From Paenibacillus dendritiformis (GTDB lineage: Bacteria > Bacillota > Bacilli > Paenibacillales > Paenibacillaceae): 64,000 nt of DNA. Numbering within the stretch: the stretch's first letter is position 1; every line of letters begins with the position of its first letter. The stretch lies in NCBI RefSeq assembly GCF_021654795.1, contig NZ_AP025344.1, positions 3,472,501 to 3,536,500 of the forward strand, given 5' to 3'. Both the position numbers and the translations under genes were made by a program. Shown piece after piece: positions 36,702-46,673 of this stretch. The notes beneath the pieces are model-generated. The model saw only the letters and a program-made list of their open reading frames with translations, made no database searches and was not told where the DNA came from.

Positions 36702-37967
36702 TTACACCTCCATGACAAGCAGCTCTGGATTAGCAAGCAGCTGCTTGATATAGTTCATAAAGTTTTGAGCCGTTGCGCCGTCGATCAGACGGTGGTCGAA
36801 GCTGAGAGACAAGGCCATGACTGGCGCTGCCACGATTTCGCCGTTCTTCACGACAGGCTTTTCCGTAATCCGGCCGGTACCCAAAATCGCAACTTCCGGG
36901 AAGTTGATGATTGGAGTGAAGAACATGCCGCCTGCGGATCCGATGTTCGTAATCGTGATCGTGCTGCCTTTCAATTCGTTCGGGCCGAGCTTGCCTTCGC
37001 GTCCGCGGGCAGCCAGATCCTTGATGCTGTCGGCGATCATCCAGATGCTGCGGCGATCCGCATCATTGATAACCGGAACGATCAGACCGTTGTCCGTGTC
37101 GGTAGCGATACCGATATTGTAATACTTTTTGTACACAATCTCGTTGTTCGCTTCGTCGATCATCGCGTTCATGGCCGGGAACTGACGGCAAGCCGCAACG
37201 AGCGCTTTGACGATGAACGGAAGGTAGGTTACTTTCGTGCCTTTCTTCTCCATCATTGGCTTCAAGCGGGTACGGAATGCAACCAGCTCCGTAACGTCCA
37301 CTTCGTCCATGATCGTAACATGCGGCGCCGTGTAAGCCGATTTGACCATCGCATTGGAGATGGCTTTGCGGATGCCCTTGAACGGCACGCGCTCTTCTTC
37401 GGCTTCGCGGCCGGTAGCGGCTGGAGCGGCAGGCGCCGCTTTCGCTTCGGCAGCGGCTTGAGGCGCTTCCGCCTTCGCGGCTGGCGCTCCGCCATTGGCG
37501 AATGCTTCCACATCTTCGCGCGTAACTTTGCCGTTTTTGCCGGTTGGAGGCACTTCGCCGATGTTGACGCCCATTTCGCGCGCCAGCTTGCGCACGCTTG
37601 GCGTAGCCAGCACTTCGTGGTTAGGCGCCGCAGCCGTGCCTTCCGCTTTTGGAGCTTCCGCCGCAGGCGCTGCTGCCGGTTCTTCCTTAGCCTCTTCGGC
37701 CGGCTCCGCTTGTTCCGGAATATCCCCTTCTGCGTCGATGATGGCCACGACTTCGCCCATATGGCATACTTGGCCATCCTTCGCCAGCACTTCCAGCACC
37801 GTACCGTTTACCGGACAAGGCACTTCAACGACGGCTTTATCGTTCTGTACTTCCATGATGATGTCGTCGTCGGTAACTTTGTCACCCGGTTTGATGTGCA
37901 TTTTAATAATTTCGCCTTCATGCAGCCCTTCCCCCAGCTCTGGGAAGCGATATTCAAATTTAGCCAC
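36702..37967 (-). CDS. pdhC: Pyruvate dehydrogenase E2, dihydrolipoamide acetyltransferase
   Basis: The core acyltransferase (421 residues). I start it at the GTG at 37967, behind GAAGGAGG. One lipoyl domain lies at residues 1-78 with the lipoylated Lys in [13 protein letters not shown] Glu/Ala/Pro linker follows, then the E1/E3-binding domain near 125-160 ([19 protein letters not shown]), a second Ala/Pro linker, and the catalytic domain from about 195, ending with the active-site [16 protein letters not shown]. The single lipoyl domain is normal for Bacillales. Confidence 0.97.
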   Translation of the reverse strand: MAKFEYRFPELGEGLHEGEIIKMHIKPGDKVTDDDIIMEVQNDKAVVEVPCPVNGTVLEVLAKDGQVCHMGEVVAIIDAEGDIPEQAEPAEEAKEEPAAAPAAEAPKAEGTAAAPNHEVLATPSVRKLAREMGVNIGEVPPTGKNGKVTREDVEAFANGGAPAAKAEAPQAAAEAKAAPAAPAATGREAEEERVPFKGIRKAISNAMVKSAYTAPHVTIMDEVDVTELVAFRTRLKPMMEKKGTKVTYLPFIVKALVAACRQFPAMNAMIDEANNEIVYKKYYNIGIATDTDNGLIVPVINDADRRSIWMIADSIKDLAARGREGKLGPNELKGSTITITNIGSAGGMFFTPIINFPEVAILGTGRITEKPVVKNGEIVAAPVMALSLSFDHRLIDGATAQNFMNYIKQLLANPELLVMEV

Positions 37968-38002
37968 AAGAACAACCTCCTTCAAATCTGTTCGGTTCTA
38001 AC

Positions 38003-38980
38003 TTAGAAGTCCAATACTTTTTTGACGCCGGCTACGATGCGGGCCGGTGTAGGAAGCCAAGTATCCTCGATTTGGGCAAACGGATAAACGGTGTCCGGAC
38101 CGGTGACGCGCAGCACTGGCGCTTCCAGATGAAGAATCGCCTTTTCATTGATTTGCGCAATGACTTCCGCAGCGACGCCGGAAGTTTTTTGCGCCTCTTG
38201 AACGACGATGGCGCGGTTCGTTTTCTTGATCGAAGCCACGATTGTATCGATATCCAATGGAATCAGCGTACGCAGGTCGATGATTTCCGCTTGAATGCCT
38301 TCCTTCTCCAGTTCGGCCGCCGCTTTCATCGCCGTATGAACCATCAAGCCGTAAGCGATGATCGTAACGTCCTTGCCCTCGCGAACAACCTTCGCTTCGC
38401 CGAGCGGAACCGTGTAGTCTTCTTCAGGCACCTCTTCGCGGTAAGCATGGTACAGGTTCAAGTGTTCCATAAAGAATACAGGATCGTTGTCGCGGATCGC
38501 CGAGATCAGCAATCCTTTCGCATCATATGGATTCGAAGGAACAACCACTTTAATACCCGGTGTCTGCACGAGCAAGCCTTCCAGCGAGTCCGTATGCAGC
38601 TCAGCCGCTTTTACCCCGCCGCCGAACGGCGTACGGAATACGATTGGGGCGTTGTAGCGTCCGCCGGAACGGTAACGCATGCGCGCGGCTTGAACGCAAA
38701 TTTGGTCAAGGGCTTCATAGATGAAGCCGACAAACTGAATTTCCGCGATAGGACGGAAGCCTTGGATGCCGAGGCCGACAGCCATCCCGCCGATTGCGGA
38801 TTCAGCCAGCGGCGTATCGAAGACGCGCTCGTCGCCAAACTCTTTCTGCAGACCTTCCGTAGCGCGGAACACGCCGCCGACATGGCCGACGTCTTCCCCA
38901 AATACCAACACGTTCGGATCCCGCTTCAATTCCACGCGCATTGCGTCGCGAATTGCTTCTTTCATATTCATTTGTGCCAT
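38003..38980 (-). CDS. pdhB: Pyruvate dehydrogenase E1 component, beta subunit
   Basis: A 325-residue protein that with PdhA forms the thiamine-pyrophosphate enzyme decarboxylating pyruvate. It begins [18 protein letters not shown] and has the [54 protein letters not shown] and transketolase C-terminal parts ([15 protein letters not shown]). AAGGAGG precedes the ATG. A 127-base gap to pdhA holds no clear gene or terminator. Confidence 0.97.
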   Translation of the reverse strand: MAQMNMKEAIRDAMRVELKRDPNVLVFGEDVGHVGGVFRATEGLQKEFGDERVFDTPLAESAIGGMAVGLGIQGFRPIAEIQFVGFIYEALDQICVQAARMRYRSGGRYNAPIVFRTPFGGGVKAAELHTDSLEGLLVQTPGIKVVVPSNPYDAKGLLISAIRDNDPVFFMEHLNLYHAYREEVPEEDYTVPLGEAKVVREGKDVTIIAYGLMVHTAMKAAAELEKEGIQAEIIDLRTLIPLDIDTIVASIKKTNRAIVVQEAQKTSGVAAEVIAQINEKAILHLEAPVLRVTGPDTVYPFAQIEDTWLPTPARIVAGVKKVLDF

Positions 38981-39107
38981 TGCATCGTATCCTCCTTACG
39001 TTATCACACTGCCTGATTCGGTCTGGTTCGCATTGTCATGCGATTACTGACTTCTATCGATAACCGGATGTCATGTCTGCTTACCCGGTTCAATGTCGTT
39101 CTGCTAT

Positions 39108-40327
<1,220 letters not shown>

Positions 40328-40493
40328 GCTGTTACAAAATTGTGAACTTAAGCACAAGGCGGTCCTTTGCCTTAGGGACGCGACGTCTATTTCCTCAGCG
40401 AGCGGATCGCTGTATTTCTAGTAGGACATTGTTGGCCAATCAGAGATATTATTCACCAATAAAAGCTAAATTTTGCACAAGGCGGTGTAAGTG

Positions 40494-41222
40494 ATGTCCG
40501 ATTCATCCATTCTCAAACGAACGATCCACAAGCATGTCATTCCAAGCAGCCTGCTGAGCGCCGATCGCCATGTTCGCGTGTATCTGCCGCCAGGCTACCA
40601 GGAGATGCTGAGCTATCCGGTCGTCTACTGCCAGGATGGCGAAGACTTCTTCAACTTCGGCCGCATCGCGACCTATGCGAACAAGCTCAGTATAGAAGAG
40701 GATATGGAGCCTTTCATTATCGTCGGCGTAGACGTGGACAAAAAAATACGTACATCTGAATATTCCCCGGACGGAGAACGGTTCGAATCATATACCCGCG
40801 CGTTCGTCGAAGAGATTGTTCCCTTCATCGAGCAGCATTATCCGGTGCGGACCGATTGGACCGAGACCGTGCTGGCGGGCGACTCGCTGGGCGGAACGGT
40901 CTCCCTGCATCTGGCGCTGCGCCATCCGGAACGCTTCCGCCAAGTCATCTCGCTGTCGGGTGCATACTATCCCTATTCGCAGGAGCTGATAGCCCAAGAG
41001 CCGGACCTGTCCTGGCTGCATTTGTTCATGATCGTCGGACTGCAGGAGACCGCTTTCAAGACGGACCGGGGCGTGTTCGATTTTGTCGCTTTGAACCGGT
41101 CGGCGAAGCAGCTCCTGGAGGGCAGAGGCGCCCATATCCAGTACAGCGAGCATGACGGCCAGCATCAGTGGGGCTTCTGGCAGCAGCATATCCCGGATGC
41201 GCTCCGCTTTTTCCTTCAATAG
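40494..41222 (+). CDS. Putative esterase (PF00756/BesA-like)
   Basis: A 242-residue alpha/beta hydrolase without an export signal. The nucleophile elbow is LAGDSLGG (Ser near residue 124), with a likely acid in the region after MIVGLQE and a catalytic His in EHDGQHQWGFW. The N-terminal VRVYLPPGY and VVYCQDGEDFFN segments are typical of the esterase-D/Fes-like family, which includes enterobactin-type esterases such as BesA. No siderophore genes are nearby. An ATG at 40494 is used; a GTG lies one codon upstream. Confidence 0.85.
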   Translation: MSDSSILKRTIHKHVIPSSLLSADRHVRVYLPPGYQEMLSYPVVYCQDGEDFFNFGRIATYANKLSIEEDMEPFIIVGVDVDKKIRTSEYSPDGERFESYTRAFVEEIVPFIEQHYPVRTDWTETVLAGDSLGGTVSLHLALRHPERFRQVISLSGAYYPYSQELIAQEPDLSWLHLFMIVGLQETAFKTDRGVFDFVALNRSAKQLLEGRGAHIQYSEHDGQHQWGFWQQHIPDALRFFLQ

Positions 41223-41256
41223 TCCCCTTGACCTGTATCGTCAAAAAAGGACACCT

Positions 41257-41298
41257 AAAAAAGTAGTGGCATACAGAACGGTATGTCACTACTTTTGC
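41257..41298. terminator. Bidirectional intrinsic terminator
   Basis: AAAAGTAGTGGCATAC, six-base loop, GTATGTCACTACTTTT: a 16-base stem with one mismatch, flanked by A-rich and T-rich sequence. It lies between the convergent esterase and phosphatase genes and can serve both; it overlaps the last codons of the phosphatase gene. Confidence 0.9.
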
Positions 41299-41786
41299 GT
41301 TGATCGGCCCTGATCCAGACCCTGTTCCCGGACGATCTTGTCCAGCAGCCGGACACAGCCCGCCTGAATCAGCCGGTATACTTCATCAAAATTGCCGGTA
41401 TAGTACGGATCAGGCACGTCTTCAGCCTGTTCCTCCGGGAGCAGCGTCATAAAGCGCATCACTTGCGCCCGTCTTGCTTCGGCCCCTTCCCAAGCCAATA
41501 CATTCTGTTCATTGCTTCTGTCCATGCATACAATATATGTAAACTCATTGAAATCATCAGGTCTTACTTGTCTGCCCAGCATGCCTTCATATGAAACGCG
41601 GCGCTCATCCAGTATCGCTCGCGTGCCTTGGTGAGGCGGCTGGCCGATATGCCAATCTCCCGTACCTGCGGAATCGACGGCAATCGCGTGCTCCAGACCC
41701 GCTCTCTTCACCTCGTGTCGAAATAGCGCCTCTGCCATCGGTGAACGGCAAATGTTGCCGAGACAGACGAACAATACGTTCACCAC
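41289..41786 (-). CDS. Low-molecular-weight protein tyrosine phosphatase
   Basis: A cytoplasmic phosphatase of about 165 residues. The P-loop CLGNICRSPMAE (Cys nucleophile and Arg) lies at the N-terminus and the general acid Asp in VPDPYYTG near residue 125. I start it at one of two adjacent GTG codons (41786 or 41783) behind AAAGGAGGTG. It could act on phosphotyrosine or phosphoarginine; the P-loop residue after the Cys (Leu) and the length are like B. subtilis YfkJ, a tyrosine phosphatase. Confidence 0.93.
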   Translation of the reverse strand: MVNVLFVCLGNICRSPMAEALFRHEVKRAGLEHAIAVDSAGTGDWHIGQPPHQGTRAILDERRVSYEGMLGRQVRPDDFNEFTYIVCMDRSNEQNVLAWEGAEARRAQVMRFMTLLPEEQAEDVPDPYYTGNFDEVYRLIQAGCVRLLDKIVREQGLDQGRSTQK

Positions 41787-41894
41787 TGCGGTGCACCTCC
41801 TTTCAGCTTCGGTTGGGTTAGGGCTCTTCACCTGTAAATATACCTATCTCGACAACAAATAACAAGCCCGGGTTCCAGGAAGGCCGGTTAGGGA

Positions 41895-41923
41895 TTGGTC
41901 TCGCGGCGACAATCGGATATACT
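41895..41923 (+). promoter_or_regulatory. Possible promoter for thiN
   Basis: TTGGTC, 17 bases, TATACT, about 70 bases before the start codon. No TPP riboswitch blocks are seen in the leader. Confidence 0.45.
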
Positions 41924-41991
41924 TAGTACGCATACATCATCTTTAATTCGGGACTTTCTGCGCTGGAAGGTCTTATAAAGGAAGGATAACC

Positions 41992-42654
41992 ATGTACATA
42001 GCTCCCCCTGTTCCCCGCCCTCGGCATGTCGTTATTTGCGCCGGCGGAATCATCGATGCCTCCCTGCTCTCCGTATGCAATGAGGCGGATGTCGTGATCG
42101 GCGCAGATCGGGGCGCATTGACTTTGGCCAATCATGGAATCTGTCCGGACGTGGCGATCGGAGATTTCGATTCCGTCACAGAGGACGAACGGAACCGGAT
42201 ACGAAGCTGCAGCAAACATTATTTAGATTTCGACGCAATCGACAAAGATTATACCGATACCGAACTGGCCTTCCATACGGCAATCGCGTGGAAACCCGCC
42301 CGGATTACGCTGCTGGGCGCAACCGGCACCAGACTGGATCATACGCTCGGCAATATCCATCTGCTGCGGGTCGGACTTGACCAGGGCATACCATGCCAAA
42401 TTATCGATGGTCATAATATTATCCGGCTCACCAATTCCAAGTTGACTCTCCCGCGGCAGCCCTATCCTTATATATCGCTGCTCCCGCTCAGCATGACGGT
42501 CACCGGCATTACGCTCAAAGGCTTCGCTTATCCTCTGACCGATGCCACGCTGCATATCGGGCAATCGCTCGCGATAAGCAACCAATTCGCCGAGGAGGAA
42601 GGAACCATCACGATTCGGGACGGTTACCTGCTCGTCATCTGCAGCCGCGACTAG
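41992..42654 (+). CDS. thiN: Thiamine pyrophosphokinase
   Basis: A 220-residue enzyme that turns thiamine into thiamine diphosphate. It has the family motifs GADRGALTLANHGICPDVAIGDFDS (substrate and metal site) split over residues 40-65, KDYTDTELA and LGATGTRLDHTLGNIHLL. AAGGAAGG precedes the ATG. It stands alone on the plus strand. Confidence 0.95.
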   Translation: MYIAPPVPRPRHVVICAGGIIDASLLSVCNEADVVIGADRGALTLANHGICPDVAIGDFDSVTEDERNRIRSCSKHYLDFDAIDKDYTDTELAFHTAIAWKPARITLLGATGTRLDHTLGNIHLLRVGLDQGIPCQIIDGHNIIRLTNSKLTLPRQPYPYISLLPLSMTVTGITLKGFAYPLTDATLHIGQSLAISNQFAEEEGTITIRDGYLLVICSRD

Positions 42655-42726
42655 GAGCGAGCCAGTCAGCTTCCGGCGGCGCGGTTCTCTTCCCGTGCAG
42701 ACAACCGAATGACCCGCAAGCCGGCA

Positions 42727-42783
42727 TAGGGACGGTACCGGGTCTGGAAAACCAGGCCGCTGCCGTCCCTTGCTTTTCGCTTA
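42727..42783 (+). terminator. Terminator after thiN
   Basis: AGGGACGG(T)ACCGG, a loop of about 14 bases, CCG(CTG)CCGTCCCT, then TGCTTTTCGCTT. The stem has internal mismatches but strong ends. Confidence 0.6.
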
Positions 42784-42792
42784 TAAACTTGC

Positions 42793-43992
42793 TTATAGCC
42801 AGACCGCGCCGCATAAAGCCGAGACCAGCACGACCGACCAGGGCGGGAGCTTCCATGCCATCAGCAGCAGGGAGCCGATCAGAACAATGACAAAGTGGAT
42901 CGGACCCTGTACGGAAGTCGTCCATACCGGCTGATACAGCGCCGCCAGCAGGAGCCCGGCCACGGCGGCATTGATCCCGCCAAGAGCGGCCCTTACTCCG
43001 CTCCAGGCCCGCAGCCGCTCGGCAAAAGGCAGCGCCGCCGCGATAAGCAAATATCCGGGCAGGAAAATTAAGACGAGCGCCACGATGCCATAGACCGTAC
43101 CGGGCCATCCCGGCGCCAGCGAGGCGCCGACGAAGCCCGCGAAGGTGAACAGCGGGCCGGGAACGGCCTGCGCGGCTCCGTATCCCGCCAGCAAGGCGGA
43201 CTCGCCCATAATGCCTCCCCCGCTCAATTCCTCCGCCAGCAGCGGGAGCATCACATGACCCCCACCGAACACGAGCGAGCCGGTGCGGAACATCATGTCC
43301 GCCAGCTTGGTTGCCGGGCCGGGCAGCGCCGCCGCAAGCCAGGGAAGCAGGATGCAGCCGGCTCCGAACAGGAGCAGCATCGCCAGCGAGAAGCGGACCG
43401 GCAGCGGCGCTTCCGGCGCCGCCCCGCTTTCCGCGGGCTCCGCCTCTGGGCGGGGAGCCTTGGGCAGCAGCAGCCAGCCGGCGGCAGCGGACAGCCCGAT
43501 TATCGCGAGCTGGCTATACGTGCCGGGTACTGTTAATACGCCAACGGCTGCGGCCGCCGCAATCGTCTTGCGCAGCGGATCCGGCGCAAGCTGGGCCGCC
43601 ATGCCGCGCAAGGCGTGAATAATGACGGGAATCGCCACCAGCTTCAGCCCCTGCAGCCAGCCCGGAACCTGCTCTGGCAGCCAGCCGATCCCGAAGGCGA
43701 ATAATATCAAGAGACAAGCCGACGGCAGCGTGAATCCCGCCCAGGCCGCAATCCCGCCCAGCCATCCGGCTCGCTTCATTCCTATGGCCATGCCCAATTG
43801 GCTGCTCGAAGGGCCGGGCAGAAGCTGGCTTAACGCGTTCATATCCGCGAACTGCTCATCTCGAACCCATCGCAGCTTGGCGACATACGTATCCCGGAAA
43901 TAACCGATATGCGCGGCGGGACCTCCGAACGAGGTGAGCCCTAATTTTAACGCCGTCCAAAACACTTCCCATAGCCGTCCGTGACTTGACAT
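42793..43992 (-). CDS. chrA: Chromate transporter, two-domain ChrA type
   Basis: A membrane protein of about 399 residues with some twelve helices in two homologous halves. Each half starts with the CHR signature: FGGPAAHIGYFRD near residue 20 and FGGGHVMLPLLAEEL near residue 235; MNALSQLLPGPSSSQLGMAIG and GYGAAQAVPGPLFTFAGFVG are the matching second motifs. I chose the ATG at 43992, with AGGAGG five bases upstream. The family exports chromate, although many members have untested substrates. Confidence 0.93.
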   Translation of the reverse strand: MSSHGRLWEVFWTALKLGLTSFGGPAAHIGYFRDTYVAKLRWVRDEQFADMNALSQLLPGPSSSQLGMAIGMKRAGWLGGIAAWAGFTLPSACLLILFAFGIGWLPEQVPGWLQGLKLVAIPVIIHALRGMAAQLAPDPLRKTIAAAAAVGVLTVPGTYSQLAIIGLSAAAGWLLLPKAPRPEAEPAESGAAPEAPLPVRFSLAMLLLFGAGCILLPWLAAALPGPATKLADMMFRTGSLVFGGGHVMLPLLAEELSGGGIMGESALLAGYGAAQAVPGPLFTFAGFVGASLAPGWPGTVYGIVALVLIFLPGYLLIAAALPFAERLRAWSGVRAALGGINAAVAGLLLAALYQPVWTTSVQGPIHFVIVLIGSLLLMAWKLPPWSVVLVSALCGAVWL

Positions 43993-44150
43993 CGCTGCCT
44001 CCTGAATCATTGACATGGTGGGCTGCCGTAGATCCATAACGAGAATGGAACGGCAGCTAAGCATACCTCTGTCCGATTTCCTTATTGATACCACGCGCCT
44101 TATATGGGGCGCAACCGCTTTACAACAATTTAACATAGGGGCCTCGGCGC

Positions 44151-45158
44151 TTATGGCGTCCCGTTCGGGCATGGCCGCGGAAAGTATCCTTGCGCCGCCG
44201 CCTCCTTCTCGCTCGCGAAAGTCTCTTCAATAGCATCTCGTTTCCCGCACCGCGATCGGTAGTAGACACGGATGCCGTCCCGAATCGCTCCATAGACTAC
44301 GGGGCGCTTGACTAGGCGTCCTCCTCCGAACGCGTAATTGTTATAGTGATGTTTTCCCATCGGAAGCCCCTGAATAAATGTGATGAACCCGATGTCATCG
44401 ACCGTGTTGTTCCACTCCTCCTGCCCGATCAACGGAAGCGTAAACATATAGGTAACCCCCAGCTTGCGGGCCTGCGTATTGTGAAGGTTGATGTAGTAGG
44501 CCAGATCGGTCTGAAGCGCGTGGACGATAGTCGCCCGGCGCACCTGCTCGAACTGGTCTGCATCCGCGAGAAGAGGAATGCGCTGGCCCGCAGCTTCATT
44601 GACCCGTTCCCGCTTGCCCTCGTGCCAGCGCGCTGTCGCCGCGTCGAACGCATGGACATAATCATCCAGGGTGAAGGACACGCTGTTCCCGGACTCATCC
44701 GCATAGGCATACGGCTTTTTGGCATGCCACAGCGGTTTGGATTCCAGTTCGCCGGCGCTGGTGCGAATCTCGCCGTATGCATGGATCCAATACCCGTCAT
44801 AATCGACCACGGCGATAACGGGAATATGTCCGAGCAGCGCCTGCTGCCCGACGGGATCGGCGGATACGTCGAAATTGGTGAACAGCGTCTCGTAAAATTG
44901 CTCTAGTGCCCGTTCTTTATTGGCGCGGAAATATTTGATCGAGTCATACCCCGCTTCATATTTCTGATATTCATTCCTATGAAGCGCGAACGCCGCGTCC
45001 TGCACCGCGGCATGAACAGCCCCGTCATACATGCGCGTCAGCTCCATTGCGCCAGCCCGCTCCGCAATCCGCCAATCCTGCAGCAGTATCGCCGGAAAGA
45101 AAATGGCGGCGAAAAAAAGGGCCAGGCCGATGAAATAACTGGAATTAATAGTCTTCAT
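44151..45158 (-). CDS. Last gene of the Tad-like locus: anchored protein with Ada-like Cys tail
   Basis: A 335-residue protein I do not recognise. One helix at residues 9-27 anchors it; the rest should lie outside the cell. The body is aromatic-rich with a VIAVVDYDGYWIHAYGEIR strand and repeated Tyr residues. The last 40 residues, VYYRSRC then about 20 residues then GYFPRPC, resemble the Ada-type metal-binding end (Tyr/His-x-x-x-C ... GYxPCxxC) but only two Cys remain. It overlaps the previous gene by 14 bases, so it belongs to the same operon. A minor pilin or a surface cap are possible roles. Confidence 0.6.
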   Translation of the reverse strand: MKTINSSYFIGLALFFAAIFFPAILLQDWRIAERAGAMELTRMYDGAVHAAVQDAAFALHRNEYQKYEAGYDSIKYFRANKERALEQFYETLFTNFDVSADPVGQQALLGHIPVIAVVDYDGYWIHAYGEIRTSAGELESKPLWHAKKPYAYADESGNSVSFTLDDYVHAFDAATARWHEGKRERVNEAAGQRIPLLADADQFEQVRRATIVHALQTDLAYYINLHNTQARKLGVTYMFTLPLIGQEEWNNTVDDIGFITFIQGLPMGKHHYNNYAFGGGRLVKRPVVYGAIRDGIRVYYRSRCGKRDAIEETFASEKEAAAQGYFPRPCPNGTP

Positions 45159-45699
45159 TCCTCACCATCCCCCCGTACGGGATATAGATACGCGCCATGT
45201 CATCAGGAAGCGAGCGGGTAAGGAAACCGCGGATGAGGGCCCCATTGGTTTGATTCACATTTTTGGCGACGATGCGAAACATATCTCCCGCCTTCAAATA
45301 GTAGATCCGGTCCGGATCGGTTAACGGCGCTGCGGTATCCGGGAACAGAATGCGGTTCAGATCATCCGTATAATGCCAATCATAATAGACCTCGAAGCGC
45401 GCTTGGAAGGTTCCGGCATCTGCCGGATCCGTATAAACGGGATTATATTTCTTGACGCCATGCTCCATCTCGATATCGAATACATGGCCGGTTCGCGCCA
45501 ATTGGCCGTTCAGTTCATTGACCATGACCGGCGTAATTAAGCCTTTGTCGCGCACGGCATCGACAAAGCCGGTAACGGACGAATAGGCCAGCATATAAGC
45601 GAGCTGCTCCTGCTGCTGGTACGAAGCGCCAAGCGGATACAGGATCATCAAATAACATGCAATGACCGCGGCGAACAATGATAAGATCCCTTTGGCCAC
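45145..45699 (-). CDS. Pilin-like or TadE-like single-anchor protein of Tad-like locus
   Basis: A 184-residue protein with a hydrophobic N-terminus (MAKGILSLFAAVIACYLMILYP) followed by an extracellular domain of about 160 residues. GTG start at 45699 with AGGAAGGAGAG upstream. No Gly/Ala-x4-Glu prepilin signature is present. The size, single N-terminal helix and place downstream of the ATPase and membrane genes suit a minor pilin or TadE/TadF-like pseudopilin. The sequence itself shows no known domain. Confidence 0.6.
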   Translation of the reverse strand: MAKGILSLFAAVIACYLMILYPLGASYQQQEQLAYMLAYSSVTGFVDAVRDKGLITPVMVNELNGQLARTGHVFDIEMEHGVKKYNPVYTDPADAGTFQARFEVYYDWHYTDDLNRILFPDTAAPLTDPDRIYYLKAGDMFRIVAKNVNQTNGALIRGFLTRSLPDDMARIYIPYGGMVRNEDY

Positions 45700-45714
45700 A
45701 CCGCTCTCTCCTTC

Positions 45715-46092
45715 CTATATCGGATCGAAAACCACCTTCTCCAGGCTTCCGTCCGGACGCCATACCTGCTTCATGCGATACAAGCCGTTCAGCCGGACTC
45801 CGGAAGCATCAATACGGGACCTGTCCATATCGCGTCCATATTCTCTTGAACCGACATGAATCTCAACATCGATCGCATGATAAATGGATTGCAGCACGGC
45901 CGCTCCCCCGACCGTATAGGTCTCAGGGATGAGCAGCCTGGATGCGAGATTCGGGTCCCGCTCATCGAGAACAAGATCCGCTTCGTCCAGCAGCAGATTG
46001 CGTGAGGTTATCGCATCATGCGAGAACGAGAGCGCGGCCGCGAAAAGAATAAAGGCCACCGATAGGGATATCATGCGCGCGGCATTTTCCAT
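45715..46092 (-). CDS. Small single-anchor protein of Tad-like locus
   Basis: A 125-residue protein with a hydrophobic helix at residues 7-24 (ISLSVAFILFAAALSF) and a short extracellular domain. I see no known family. It lies 16 bases after the pilin-like gene and 15 bases before the next one. A minor pilin-like role is inferred from position and shape only. Confidence 0.55.
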   Translation of the reverse strand: MENAARMISLSVAFILFAAALSFSHDAITSRNLLLDEADLVLDERDPNLASRLLIPETYTVGGAAVLQSIYHAIDVEIHVGSREYGRDMDRSRIDASGVRLNGLYRMKQVWRPDGSLEKVVFDPI

Positions 46093-46108
46093 ATCGCGAT
46101 CGCCCCGC

Positions 46109-46582
46109 CTACTGCTGCTCGAACACGATGCCGCGTGTCACATTGCTCTGATCCACGATGACGCGGGCTTTAAATTTGCCGCTCGGGTTGACGTAGCTGT
46201 CGAGCGACTCCAGCGTAGCGAGTTCCAGATTTTCGTTGCGCTTCCCGCTGGAGAAGGTCCCGTTGTCAAGCACATCCGACCCGTAGTAGGTTCCTTCCGC
46301 ATTTCCATTCGATTTGTTTTTCCCCGTAATGACGCGGACGCCGAACTGATCCTGCTTATAAAATTTACGGATGGCATTCACAACCTGAGAACCGCTTACC
46401 GTGGTGTTGTCATACACCGTGAATGATGCTTTGCTGAGCTCCGTCTGTATGGACGAAAACTCATTTTGCGCCGTCTTTGTCGCCTCCTGGGCGCTGACGA
46501 ACAGCAATACGACAATCGTAATCAACGCAATGGTCAAAAAGATTCCGGCCGCTACCTTCAGCGCGGATTGAGCATTATTCAT
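46109..46582 (-). CDS. Pilin-like protein of Tad-like locus
   Basis: A 157-residue protein. The ATG at 46582 has AAGGAGAAGG nine bases upstream. A short polar head (MNNAQSALK) is followed by a long hydrophobic helix (residues 10-31) and then a polar domain rich in Ser, Asn, Thr and Gly (TVSGSQVVNAIRKFYKQDQ). This shape matches a type IV pilin-like subunit, and it directly follows the TadB/C-like gene. No canonical leader-peptidase site with Glu at +5 is seen. It may be the major subunit because of its high Ser/Asn/Gly content. Confidence 0.62.
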   Translation of the reverse strand: MNNAQSALKVAAGIFLTIALITIVVLLFVSAQEATKTAQNEFSSIQTELSKASFTVYDNTTVSGSQVVNAIRKFYKQDQFGVRVITGKNKSNGNAEGTYYGSDVLDNGTFSSGKRNENLELATLESLDSYVNPSGKFKARVIVDQSNVTRGIVFEQQ

Positions 46583-46673
46583 CGCAACACACCTTCTCCT
46601 TTTCCCCATTCTTGTGTTAGGAAAGTGCTGATTGACATGCCTTGCTGCGGCAAGCCCGCTGAAGGGACCCGCG

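Noticed and set aside
41832..41990. TPP riboswitch before the thiamine pyrophosphokinase gene
   Set aside because: The conserved CTGAGA and related blocks are not present in the leader.
45145..46092. Classical class III (Flp) pilin genes
   Set aside because: The proteins are longer than Flp pilins and lack the Gly-x4-Glu-Tyr signature, so only a pilin-like label is used.
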